Part shown: positions 18,649 to 27,175 of the stretch, in pieces
How the letters are laid out: each line of letters starts with the position of its first letter
How positions within the stretch are numbered: the first letter of the stretch is position 1
Assembly: GCF_013912375.1 (NCBI RefSeq)
Contig: NZ_JACETV010000007.1
Span: 219,581-283,580 of the forward strand
Direction: 5' to 3'
Origin: Emticicia sp. BO119
GTDB taxonomy: Bacteria > Bacteroidota > Bacteroidia > Cytophagales > Spirosomataceae
DNA: 64,000 nucleotides
The notes under the pieces: generated by a model
Databases searched by the model: none
What the model saw: the letters and a program-made list of their open reading frames with translations, nothing else
Told to the model about the DNA's origin: nothing
Program-made: the position numbers and the translations under genes

Positions 18649-18743
18649 TTTGATTCTTGCAAATAATAGATTGATGTTCGTAAACAGTAAGATGATTTTC
18701 TGTATGACCTTTGCCTAATCGAAAATTTAATAAAATTGACAAC

Positions 18744-19094
18744 ATGACACTCTTAAAAATCATTAGCGGCGTACTTATCCTGATTACAGCCTTCTTGAGC
18801 TTTAAACATGGTTGGGACGGACTTTCCATGAAATCAGAAACCAACGAAATGGTCAATGCCCTCGGCATTAGCAAATCTGTTATTATTGGCATTAGTATTC
18901 TTAGTCTGGCGGTTGGGGCTTTGGTACTTTTTCCTCAAACTTTTTTCATAGGCAATGTCCTGAATGCCATGCTGATTGTCCTGATTATGGCTTTATCATT
19001 AAAAACAGGTAATCTCAAAACAGCTTTGATAGAAATCCCATTTTTATTAATGCCTTTATTGATGATTTATCTTGGCCATCCTTTGAAAAAATAA
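18744..19094 (+). CDS. Small DoxX-like membrane protein
   Basis: A 116-residue protein with four hydrophobic segments and the sequence FLSFKHGWDGL after the first. This is the DoxX-like pattern commonly found next to AraC regulators in Bacteroidota. ATG 18744 is chosen over an in-frame upstream codon at 18711 because the hydrophobic first segment then starts naturally at LLKIISGVLIL. The function is unknown. It ends 21 bp from the stop of the convergent giant surface protein. Confidence 0.65.
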   Translation: MTLLKIISGVLILITAFLSFKHGWDGLSMKSETNEMVNALGISKSVIIGISILSLAVGALVLFPQTFFIGNVLNAMLIVLIMALSLKTGNLKTALIEIPFLLMPLLMIYLGHPLKK

Positions 19095-19115
19095 GGCTAC
19101 CTGAAAACCATTTGA

Positions 19116-22100
19116 TTAGTTGCATCCTCCGACTTCAGCTCTAAATACTGTTCCATTATCGGCTTTGAATCCTGCGTTCAGTAAAATACTTTTTGCCTGA
19201 TAGGTAACATTGGCATTGCCTGTGACAAAGTTGGTAGCGGTGATATTTCCATTGTCTGTTTTTGCTCTTTTTAAAACTGTACCTGTGTTATAGTTCTGAT
19301 CAGGATTTACCAGTATAAATTGTTGTGGGCAACTATCAAGGGTAATGTTTATACGATTAGAACCAACACTCAAACAATTAGGAGACTGGCAGACTGCCCA
19401 ATAACTGGTAGTAACCGGAGGTTTATCAACTAAAGGATTGGCTGAAGAAGAATTAAACCATTTTAAAGTATTATTTCCTTCGCAGGCACTGGCTGTCAGG
19501 GTAGTTGTTTCTCCTTGTTCAATGGCTGTACTATTACTCGTAATAACAGGTGCAGCAGGACGCGGATTGATGACTACATTAAGCGAGGCACTTTGCTGAT
19601 AAATGCTATCACTGCAAGCCTTCTGAAAAGTGGCATTAACCGTGTAGATACCACTCATATTGGTAGTAAGATTAGTAATCTGGTCATATCCGCCCCCAAA
19701 CCCATAAGACAGGGTTCCGTAAAATGCGTAGTTATTCGGGCCTGTAAATGAATAAGAAAGTATAGAGCCATTTGTAGCTTGAATTAAAAATAACGCTCCA
19801 CCTCCCTCACATAAATTATTACCTACAGAGAAATTCATTACTGGAGTGGCTGTATTAGTATTGATACCAACAAAGGTAGTCGCTGTAAGTGTGCCGCTGC
19901 ATAAGCTTGATGTAACAGTTACGGTATATACACCGGCCATAGATTCACTTAAATCAGTTATTGTAACATTTTGGTTAGTACTGGTAAATCCGTTAGGGCC
20001 TGTCCAGCTAAATGAATAATTACCTCCAATCTGACTTAACCTGGAACTTAAGAATACGCTACCACCAGGACAAATATAATAAGAAGAACTACTGCTGGAA
20101 GCAGTTAAAGTACATTCCGAAGTACAATCATTAAGTACTATTCGCTGAGTCGCCACAAAGGGTTCCTGGCATTCGCCATTTAAATCGGTTATTGTGAGGG
20201 TATAAATCCCTGCCATATCTGCAGTGGTAGAATAGGAAACTAATGCATAGCTCGATTCATTTCTGAAATGATTAGGACCAGTCCAGACGTATTTAAGATT
20301 ACTATTGCTCGCTGCATTATTGGGAGAGAGTGTAAGATCCTGCCCAAGGCAAGCGGTCTTAATAGAATCTAATTGAACTATGGGCTTTCGGATATTGAAA
20401 ATGGGAACTACAGAAGTATAAGTTCCTGCGCAGCCACCTGTAAAAGTAGCAGTTAAAGTATAAAGCCCACCCGAACCAAGATTTGGCACAGTAGGTCGGG
20501 GTTCAGTGCTGGAGAACCCATCAGGACCAGTCCATAAATAACTGACGGAAGTGTTTCCTAAGGGGTTTGTATTATACAGGAGTATGGCAGGACTACCTGC
20601 ACATGTAAAAGCAGCGGAATAAGCAGTAGTTAATTCAGGGTTTTTAGTCACATTAATGCCTATCTGAGATGTATAAACACCTTTGCAACCATTAGCTAAA
20701 TTGACAGTTACAGTATAAAAACCTGCTTTGGCAGTTGTCAGATTATTGATAGTCGGATTTCTTTCATGGCTTACAAAATTATCTGGCCCATTCCATGTAT
20801 AGTTAGTTATAGTTGTACCTGCAATTGTTTCAGTAGAAGAGCCATTTAATAGTGTAAATAAATTTACTGAATTACTTTCACAAAGCACCTTATTGGGAAA
20901 AAGATCAGGGCTACTTGCAGTAAATAAAGGTGGATACATATCAATGGTAGTAGTAGCAGTAGAGATACCGCAGCTGCCAAAATTGGCTGTAACTGTATAA
21001 GTACCTGCTGAATTTTCTGTAAGAGCAAAAGCCGGATTCTGTTTAGTACTTGTAAATCCATTGGGGCCGGTCCATGTATAAGAAGCTGTTAAATTCCTTG
21101 GTGAATACCATGCTACATTAAACTCTACCTCTCTACCAGGGCAACTGTATGAAGCAGCGTTATGTGAGACACTTAACGTGATGGGATTGACAGTTAGTCT
21201 CGTAGTAGATGTTTTAATATCACCACATCCAAAATTGACAGTCACGGTATAAATACCTGCATGGGTATTGCTGACATCGTTGATAATAGGGTTGTAGGAT
21301 GTACTAATGAAACCATTAGGGCCTGACCATACATAAGATGCATTATTATTACTGGTATAAGCACTCAAACTGGCTGTTCCACAAAGACTTGCCGAAATAG
21401 TAGGATTAGGGGACACTACATTTGGCTTAATTGTCACTTGTGTAGTTTCTGTTTTAATATCACCACATCCAAAATTGACAGTTAATGTATAAATCCCGGC
21501 TTTAGCCTCAGTGGCTGTCGGAATAACAGGTTCACTTTGTGAACTGCTAAAACCATTAGGCCCTGTCCATGAATAGGCGCGGGCAGAGGTATAAGTTGCA
21601 TAGCTACTTAAATTGATATTACCACAAGCATAAGCTGAAACAGACGGATTTATGCCTGTAGTATTAGCTGTAATATTTACATAAGTGGTAGCCGTAAGGA
21701 TTTCACCACAACCAAAGTTGACAGTTACCGAATAAACTCCGGCATTCGCATTTGTCACGTTATTAATTAATAGACTGCCTGAATTACTAGTAAAACCATT
21801 TGGGCCTGTCCACCTGAACGATCTGGTAGGTGTTTCAGAAGCAATGGCGTATCCACTTAAATAGCCACATAAATTAGTGGTTATAGGCGAATTGAGAGTT
21901 AAAGTATTAGAACTGACGGTCAATTGGGTAGTTGCCGTCTGCACATCGCCACACCCAAAATTAATGGTTACTGTATATATACCCGCATGCGCATTGGTAA
22001 CACTCGGAATATACGGGTTGCTTACGGCACTTGTAAAGTTATTTGGCCCTGTCCAGGCATAAGTCGCATTTGCATTTGTATAGACATTGAAACTAACACC

Positions 22101-25100
22101 GCTACAAAGCCTTGCTGAGTAATTAGAGGTTAATGTTACTGAATTTGGATTTACAGTTACATATTTAGTTGCAGTCTTAAGTTGCCCGCATCCAAAATTA
22201 ACTGTTAATGTATAAAAGCCTTCATTGGCTTCGGTAACATTTGTAATAGAAGGGCTAAATGCAGTACTGCTGAAACCATTTGGTCCTGTCCATAAATAAG
22301 TTCTTTCAGAGGTATAAGTACTTGTAGCGTATAAGTTTATTGTTTTACAGATATTGACAGAAGCCGCGGACTCAAGCCATATATTATTGGTGGTAAGTGT
22401 TAAATTAGTAGTGGCGGTTTGAATATCTCCACAACCAAAATTGACAGTAACCGTATAAATGCCCGCATCTCCACTATCGGCATTATTGATAGATGGATTA
22501 CTCAAAGTACTACTGAAACCATTGGGGCCTGCCCAGGCATAGGTTGTTGAAGAGGTATAACTGGTGCTGACAGACAGACTTGTTGACCCACAATGATTCA
22601 CTGAAAATGATGGGTTAATAGACAACGTGTTAGGATTAACAGATAAATGAGTGGTAGCTGACTGTATATCTCCGCACCCGAAATTAACAGTAAGTGTATA
22701 AATACCGATGTCAGCATTTGTAACATTATAAATAAAAGTAGCATTTAAAGTACTATTAAAGCCATTTGGCCCAACCCATGAATAAGTTCGGGAGGAAGTT
22801 GGTGTAGTAGTAGCGCCTAAGCTTACCAGACCACAAAGGTTTGTTGAAAAAGAAGGGCTTAAGGTGATGGTATTCGGATTAACCGTCAGGTTAATGGTGG
22901 CTGTTTTAATATCATTACAGCCGAAATTAGCCGTAACAGTATAAACTCCGGCATTATTGATGGTTGTATTATTAATGGTAGGATTCTGTAATGCACTGCT
23001 AAAACCATTAGGCCCTGCCCATGAAAAAGTGCTTGGAGGACCAATACTGGCAACAGCATATAAATTAGTGGTACCACAAATAGTGATAGGGCTCAATGTA
23101 GTGGCAGTTAAGACATTAGCATTGATTGTAAGATTGGTGGTAGTCGTTTTAATATCCCCACACCCAAAATTAACCGTAATCGTATAAATTCCGGCGCTTG
23201 CCGTAGTGGCGTTTGTAATGCTCGGGCTTAATTGTGTACTGGTAAAATTATTTGGTCCTGTCCATAAATAAGAAACAGTAGGTGTAGAATTGGCATTAGC
23301 TGTTAAATTTACTGTCGAACAATTACTCCCGACAAAAGCCGGATTTACTGTGAGTGTATTAGAAGAAACAGTAAGACTTGTAGTAGCGGTTTGAATATCT
23401 CCACACCCAAAATTAACAGTAACCGTATAGATTCCGGCATTGGCAGAAGTAACATTCGTGACACTCGCATTCCTGGCTGTACTGCTGAAACCATTAGGCC
23501 CTGTCCAGAGGTATGTCATGGAAGATGTTGGGCTATTATCGATATATAAATTAGCAGTACCGCAAAGATTAGTCGAAAAAGAAGAATTTATTGAAATGTT
23601 ATTGGTATTAATGGCAAGATTAGTAGTCACAGTTTGTATATCTCCACAGCCGAAATTTACTGTGGCAGTGTAAATTCCAGCTGCCGCTGCAGTAACATTA
23701 TTAATATCCGGACTACTCGAAGAACTACTAAAACCATTTGGGCCTGCCCATGAAAAAGTACGGTTATTGGTATAATCAGCACTAACATATAATCTTGCAG
23801 TATTGCAAAGAGTAGCCAAGAAAGAAGGATTAACCGATAAATTATTGGGGCTAACGGTTATATTGGTAGTAGCAGTTTTGCTGTCACCACAGCCAAAATT
23901 AACGGTAACCGTATAGATACCGGCATGGGCCGCTGTAGCATTAGTGATGGCGAGGTTATTGGTTGTGCTAGTGAATCCATTAGGACCACTCCACAAGTAA
24001 GTACGTGATTGAGTATAGGTAGCCTCAGGAAAAATATTAACCGTATTGCAATAGCTTAATGAATACGAGGGATTTAAAGATAAACTGGTAGGGGTAACAG
24101 TCAGATTAGTAGTGGCAGTCCTTGAGTCTCCACAGCCAAAATTGACTGTAACTGTATAAATTCCGGCTGCTGCCGCAGGAACATTATTAATAGTTACGCC
24201 ACCTGAAGAACTACTAAAACCATTAGGGCCTGTCCATGAAAAAGTACGGGAACTTGTATGGTCTGCATCAAGATACAAATTGGCTGTGCTGCATAGATTA
24301 GCCGAAAAAGAGGGACTAATAAATAAGTAATTAGGATTAACAGTCAGGTTGGTAGTAGCGGTTTGTATATCACCACAGCCAAAATTGACGGTTACTGTAT
24401 AGATACCGGCACTTGTAGACGCAGTATTATTAATGGTTGCATTACGCTCAGTACTACTGAAACTATTCGGCCCCTGCCATGAATAGGTAGCAGGAGAAGA
24501 AGAACTGGTGTTGAGATTAAAGTTTGTTGTACCACATATTTTGGCCGAAAAAGATTTATTCAGAGAAATAGTATTAGGACTCACCGTTACATTAGTAGTA
24601 GCAGTTTGTATATCACCACAGCCAAAATTGACCGTAACTGTATAAACACCGGCATTGGCTGCTGTAGCATTAGTAATAAACGGATTGCTTATTGTACTAC
24701 TAAAATTGTTGGGGCCAGTCCAAAGGTATGTTCTGCCTTGTGGCTGGCTGGAAAGGTTTGCACTCAGATTGATAGTATTACAAAGGGTAGTATTCACATT
24801 TTGAGTTTCCACTCTGTTAGAAGAGACATTGATACTATTGCTGGATTCTGAGCAGTTTCCTGAAATTACCTCAGCTTTATAGGTGCCGGATGCCTGAGGG
24901 ATAATAGAAGCAGAAGTTTGCCCCCCAATGATGGTATTATCCTTTAACCATCGGTAAGTATAGCTACCTGCTAAACCTGTGTTAACAGCAATGGCATTAC
25001 ATACATAAGCGGAATTAACATTGAGTGTAGGGGCAACAGAAGAAACAATTTCGATAGCATCACTTTGAACGATACAGTTATTTTGTCCTGTAACCCGCAC

Positions 25101-25907
25101 AAAATAAGTCCCTAAACTGGTTGCTTCATAGGTACTATTCGTAGCTCCTGTAATAGCAACAGAATTTTTATACCACTGGTAAGTATCAGTGGCAGCAGGA
25201 AAAACATTAGCTGTTATTGTTGATGAACCATGACATAAAAGGTGTGAAGAGGTTGTAACAGAAACAGTATTGCTACAGGGGATAAATCTTTCAAAGCGGA
25301 TAGCTTCATTGTTGAGGGCTAAGTCAGATTTATTATTCAAATCTTTATTGGTCACACCGACATTCCCTGTATTGTTTTCTATCCCGATAGTTGCTCTCGA
25401 ATAGGGGCTTGTAGTAAATGAGCTATAATGTATTTCTATTTTGCCACTGGTTTCATATAATTGAATTTGCAAAGATCCCGGCTCATTGCTAAAGGAATGC
25501 TTAACATTTTTGAAATTAACAACTAATACTCTGTTCGGGGCTACACCGGTAGTAAAATAGTTGAGCGAAGGAGTTCCTTGTGCACCATCCCAGCTAATAG
25601 CTGCAAAAGCAAGAATATTATTTGGTGTCGAAACGGATGGAATAGAATTTACCAGATTAGCATTATTATTCCCAAAAGAAATATGTCCGTTAGCGGCCAG
25701 ATAGAATTGGGTATAGTTGTTTTCGAAAAAAGGGAAACTAAAGCCAATATTAAATGGGCCAACAGAATTATTATAACCTAAACCAGTGATGGCAGTACCT
25801 GTGCCTGATATTTCTGCCACAGGTAGTCCACGAGTAAGCGTATAAGACTGGGCACATAAAATATTGCATAATAACGTCAGCAGCAAAATGAATAAATTCT
25901 TTTTCAT
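19116..25907 (-). CDS. Giant secreted surface protein with Ig-like repeats and 3-coathanger C-terminus
   Basis: A 2263-residue exported protein. Signal peptide: MKKNLFILLLTLLCNILCAQ. Residues about 25-210 form a beta-rich head with ANGHISFGNNN and LQIQLYETSGKIEIHY. Two divergent Ig-like units follow (QWYKNSVAITG; YRWLKDNTIIGG), then about 15 repeats of 81 residues (consensus AGIYTVTVNFGCGDI then YxWTGPNGFSST) and several more degenerate units. The last 65 residues carry a 3-coathanger stack domain (VTYQAKSILLNAGF) and end in GGCN. No catalytic motif was seen, so a structural or adhesive role at the cell surface is inferred. The gene stands alone; ATG at 25907. Confidence 0.85.
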   Translation of the reverse strand: MKKNLFILLLTLLCNILCAQSYTLTRGLPVAEISGTGTAITGLGYNNSVGPFNIGFSFPFFENNYTQFYLAANGHISFGNNNANLVNSIPSVSTPNNILAFAAISWDGAQGTPSLNYFTTGVAPNRVLVVNFKNVKHSFSNEPGSLQIQLYETSGKIEIHYSSFTTSPYSRATIGIENNTGNVGVTNKDLNNKSDLALNNEAIRFERFIPCSNTVSVTTSSHLLCHGSSTITANVFPAATDTYQWYKNSVAITGATNSTYEATSLGTYFVRVTGQNNCIVQSDAIEIVSSVAPTLNVNSAYVCNAIAVNTGLAGSYTYRWLKDNTIIGGQTSASIIPQASGTYKAEVISGNCSESSNSINVSSNRVETQNVNTTLCNTINLSANLSSQPQGRTYLWTGPNNFSSTISNPFITNATAANAGVYTVTVNFGCGDIQTATTNVTVSPNTISLNKSFSAKICGTTNFNLNTSSSSPATYSWQGPNSFSSTERNATINNTASTSAGIYTVTVNFGCGDIQTATTNLTVNPNYLFISPSFSANLCSTANLYLDADHTSSRTFSWTGPNGFSSSSGGVTINNVPAAAAGIYTVTVNFGCGDSRTATTNLTVTPTSLSLNPSYSLSYCNTVNIFPEATYTQSRTYLWSGPNGFTSTTNNLAITNATAAHAGIYTVTVNFGCGDSKTATTNITVSPNNLSVNPSFLATLCNTARLYVSADYTNNRTFSWAGPNGFSSSSSSPDINNVTAAAAGIYTATVNFGCGDIQTVTTNLAINTNNISINSSFSTNLCGTANLYIDNSPTSSMTYLWTGPNGFSSTARNASVTNVTSANAGIYTVTVNFGCGDIQTATTSLTVSSNTLTVNPAFVGSNCSTVNLTANANSTPTVSYLWTGPNNFTSTQLSPSITNATTASAGIYTITVNFGCGDIKTTTTNLTINANVLTATTLSPITICGTTNLYAVASIGPPSTFSWAGPNGFSSALQNPTINNTTINNAGVYTVTANFGCNDIKTATINLTVNPNTITLSPSFSTNLCGLVSLGATTTPTSSRTYSWVGPNGFNSTLNATFIYNVTNADIGIYTLTVNFGCGDIQSATTHLSVNPNTLSINPSFSVNHCGSTSLSVSTSYTSSTTYAWAGPNGFSSTLSNPSINNADSGDAGIYTVTVNFGCGDIQTATTNLTLTTNNIWLESAASVNICKTINLYATSTYTSERTYLWTGPNGFSSTAFSPSITNVTEANEGFYTLTVNFGCGQLKTATKYVTVNPNSVTLTSNYSARLCSGVSFNVYTNANATYAWTGPNNFTSAVSNPYIPSVTNAHAGIYTVTINFGCGDVQTATTQLTVSSNTLTLNSPITTNLCGYLSGYAIASETPTRSFRWTGPNGFTSNSGSLLINNVTNANAGVYSVTVNFGCGEILTATTYVNITANTTGINPSVSAYACGNINLSSYATYTSARAYSWTGPNGFSSSQSEPVIPTATEAKAGIYTLTVNFGCGDIKTETTQVTIKPNVVSPNPTISASLCGTASLSAYTSNNNASYVWSGPNGFISTSYNPIINDVSNTHAGIYTVTVNFGCGDIKTSTTRLTVNPITLSVSHNAASYSCPGREVEFNVAWYSPRNLTASYTWTGPNGFTSTKQNPAFALTENSAGTYTVTANFGSCGISTATTTIDMYPPLFTASSPDLFPNKVLCESNSVNLFTLLNGSSTETIAGTTITNYTWNGPDNFVSHERNPTINNLTTAKAGFYTVTVNLANGCKGVYTSQIGINVTKNPELTTAYSAAFTCAGSPAILLYNTNPLGNTSVSYLWTGPDGFSSTEPRPTVPNLGSGGLYTLTATFTGGCAGTYTSVVPIFNIRKPIVQLDSIKTACLGQDLTLSPNNAASNSNLKYVWTGPNHFRNESSYALVSYSTTADMAGIYTLTITDLNGECQEPFVATQRIVLNDCTSECTLTASSSSSSYYICPGGSVFLSSRLSQIGGNYSFSWTGPNGFTSTNQNVTITDLSESMAGVYTVTVTSSLCSGTLTATTFVGINTNTATPVMNFSVGNNLCEGGGALFLIQATNGSILSYSFTGPNNYAFYGTLSYGFGGGYDQITNLTTNMSGIYTVNATFQKACSDSIYQQSASLNVVINPRPAAPVITSNSTAIEQGETTTLTASACEGNNTLKWFNSSSANPLVDKPPVTTSYWAVCQSPNCLSVGSNRINITLDSCPQQFILVNPDQNYNTGTVLKRAKTDNGNITATNFVTGNANVTYQAKSILLNAGFKADNGTVFRAEVGGCN
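21180..24690. repeat. Tandem 243-bp repeats within the giant surface protein gene
   Basis: The codons for NFGCGD recur about every 243 bp (first copy near 24612, last near 21220 in plus coordinates). That gives 14 intervals and 15 units. The conserved cores (TATCACCACAGCCAAAATTGAC-like) are nearly the same at the DNA level, while the variable parts differ. It is coding sequence, not a CRISPR array. Confidence 0.85.
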
Positions 25908-26097
25908 AGAGTTATGTATTAATAGGAAGATTCTGACTGAAATCTTTTTCCAACACCTTAAGAAAGTCTGCCAGCATTTACAGAAAATTCAAGATAAAAC
26001 TCAGTCAAAAATTAATTTTAGTCACCATTATTTTACTTTTCAGACAACAAATATTAAAGGCGAATTTAAACATATTTTACATAGTTGTAAAAAATAT

Positions 26098-26580
26098 CTA
26101 ACTTTTTCGCACTATCGGCACCCATATCTCTTCTTCCGAATCAGCGTCAGCGTTTTTGTATTTATCTCCCAACAATTCAAAATGCGGTCGGTCGTCAAGC
26201 ACATATTCCGAATTTGGTAACCATGTGCTGAATATATACTGGAACGTGCTGTTATCAGTACTTGACCCTTTATGTAGAAAAACAGCATATAAGCCACTAT
26301 TCAGCGTAAAAGCCTCCATTCCATCAGGAATATGATCAAAATCAGCCACCTCAACGGCAGCCCATTTTTCAAAAGCAGCATGAGGGTTGAAAGGATTAAA
26401 AAAGTCAAGTGCATATAGTTGTAAAGAATAGAGGTCTATGCTTGCAGTATTTATTATCGCTTTGCGATTTAGCATAAAACTTCTCCATAATTCCCCAGTC
26501 TTGTTATCAGCAAAAGACATCTTCAGCCGCTTGCCTATAAGTTTTTTCTCTTGTAGTGTTTCAATTCTTGGTTGTAGCAT
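26098..26580 (-). CDS. GyrI-like / effector-binding domain protein
   Basis: A 160-residue stand-alone effector-binding domain (GyrI-like, SOUL-type fold). Diagnostic parts are GKRLKMSFADNKTGELWRSFM near residue 15-35, FEKWAAVEV near 70, the central strand GLYAVFLHKG, and near the C-terminus WLPNSEYVLDDRPHFELLG and EEEIWVPI. These domains bind small hydrophobic ligands; with no DNA-binding part this one is a ligand sensor or a binding protein. ATG 26580 was chosen because the frame upstream (24 extra residues) lacks homology-like content. Confidence 0.8.
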   Translation of the reverse strand: MLQPRIETLQEKKLIGKRLKMSFADNKTGELWRSFMLNRKAIINTASIDLYSLQLYALDFFNPFNPHAAFEKWAAVEVADFDHIPDGMEAFTLNSGLYAVFLHKGSSTDNSTFQYIFSTWLPNSEYVLDDRPHFELLGDKYKNADADSEEEIWVPIVRKS

Positions 26581-26696
26581 AAAGACTTCGTCGGATTTAT
26601 TAAACAAATAAAACCATTTTCTCTTGAATGTAAAAATCGTGGAAGACTGCATTTATTGGACAATTACTATTTTTTCTTTATATAAAATCCAAGAAC

Positions 26697-26739
26697 GTCC
26701 GTCCGCAAGCGGACAAAATCTGTCCGCTTGCGGACGGAC
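26697..26739. repeat. GC-rich 19-bp palindromic repeat
   Basis: GTCCGTCCGCAAGCGGACA (26697-26715) and its exact complement (26721-26739), 5-base loop. Each arm contains the smaller palindrome GTCCGCAAGCGGAC. Its GC content is far above the surrounding DNA, as in REP-like intergenic elements. Confidence 0.75.
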
Positions 26740-26749
26740 ACTTTTAGAG

Positions 26750-26784
26750 AAAACGGCCTTGGAATGTCCTCCAAGGCCGTTTTT
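26750..26784. terminator. Strong hairpin terminator between divergent genes
   Basis: AAAACGGCCTTGGA (26750-26763) pairs exactly with TCCAAGGCCGTTTT (26770-26783), followed by T on the plus strand and T-rich on the minus strand. It separates the effector-binding gene from the permease operon and may insulate one from the other. Confidence 0.75.
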
Positions 26785-26796
26785 GCCATATGGCAT

Positions 26797-26804
26797 TATA
26801 TTTG
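26797..26804 (+). promoter_or_regulatory. Candidate promoter of the padR-permease operon
   Basis: TATATTTG matches the TAnnTTTG -7 consensus and lies 32 bp before the padR start. A 10-bp palindrome GCCATATGGC (26785-26794) is directly upstream and could be the operator for the regulator. The -33 TTG is not at the expected place. Confidence 0.5.
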
Positions 26805-26836
26805 TACGACAAAATAGAAACTAATCATCTAAACCT

Positions 26837-27175
26837 ATGCATAGAGCAAATTTGGGCGAATTTGAAGAGATGGTCTTACTCATGGTAGCCATTTTAGATA
26901 AGGAAGCTTATGGTGTATCAGTCAATCAGGCCTTAGAAGAGCATACAGGGCGTGTGGTTGCCTTTGGTACCGTACACAATACCCTGATAAGGTTAGAAGA
27001 GAAGGGTTTTGTAAGCTCAGAGTTAGGGGGGGCTACTACCGAAAGAGGCGGGCGCCGGAAACGCCTGTTTAAAGTAACAGCTTTGGGTAGCAGAACCTTA
27101 CAGGAAGTTAATGAATTGCGCCAGGGACTCTGGCAAATGATACCACCTCATACACTTCGTTTAAGCGGATTATGA
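26837..27175 (+). CDS. PadR family transcriptional regulator
   Basis: A 112-residue winged-helix repressor. The PadR N-terminal domain is visible: EMVLLMVAILDKEAYGVSV (helix 1-2 region, residues about 11-29), GTVHNTLIRLEEKGFV (recognition helix, about 44-59), then the wing with GGRRKRLFKVT (about 71-81). The stop overlaps the first permease start by 4 bp (ATGA), so it is translationally linked and is probably the autoregulator of the array. PadR proteins usually respond to small toxic compounds or envelope stress; the ligand here is unknown. Confidence 0.9.
   Translation: MHRANLGEFEEMVLLMVAILDKEAYGVSVNQALEEHTGRVVAFGTVHNTLIRLEEKGFVSSELGGATTERGGRRKRLFKVTALGSRTLQEVNELRQGLWQMIPPHTLRLSGL

Noticed and set aside
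21180..24690. Possible CRISPR array from near-identical spaced repeats
   Set aside because: The period is 243 bp, in-frame with codons, and the conserved part codes for YTVTVNFGCGD; CRISPR repeats are far shorter.
21877..24851. Several plus-strand open frames opposite the repeated surface-protein gene
   Set aside because: They recur with the 243-bp period and mirror the coding repeats, so they are antisense shadows of the repeat codons.
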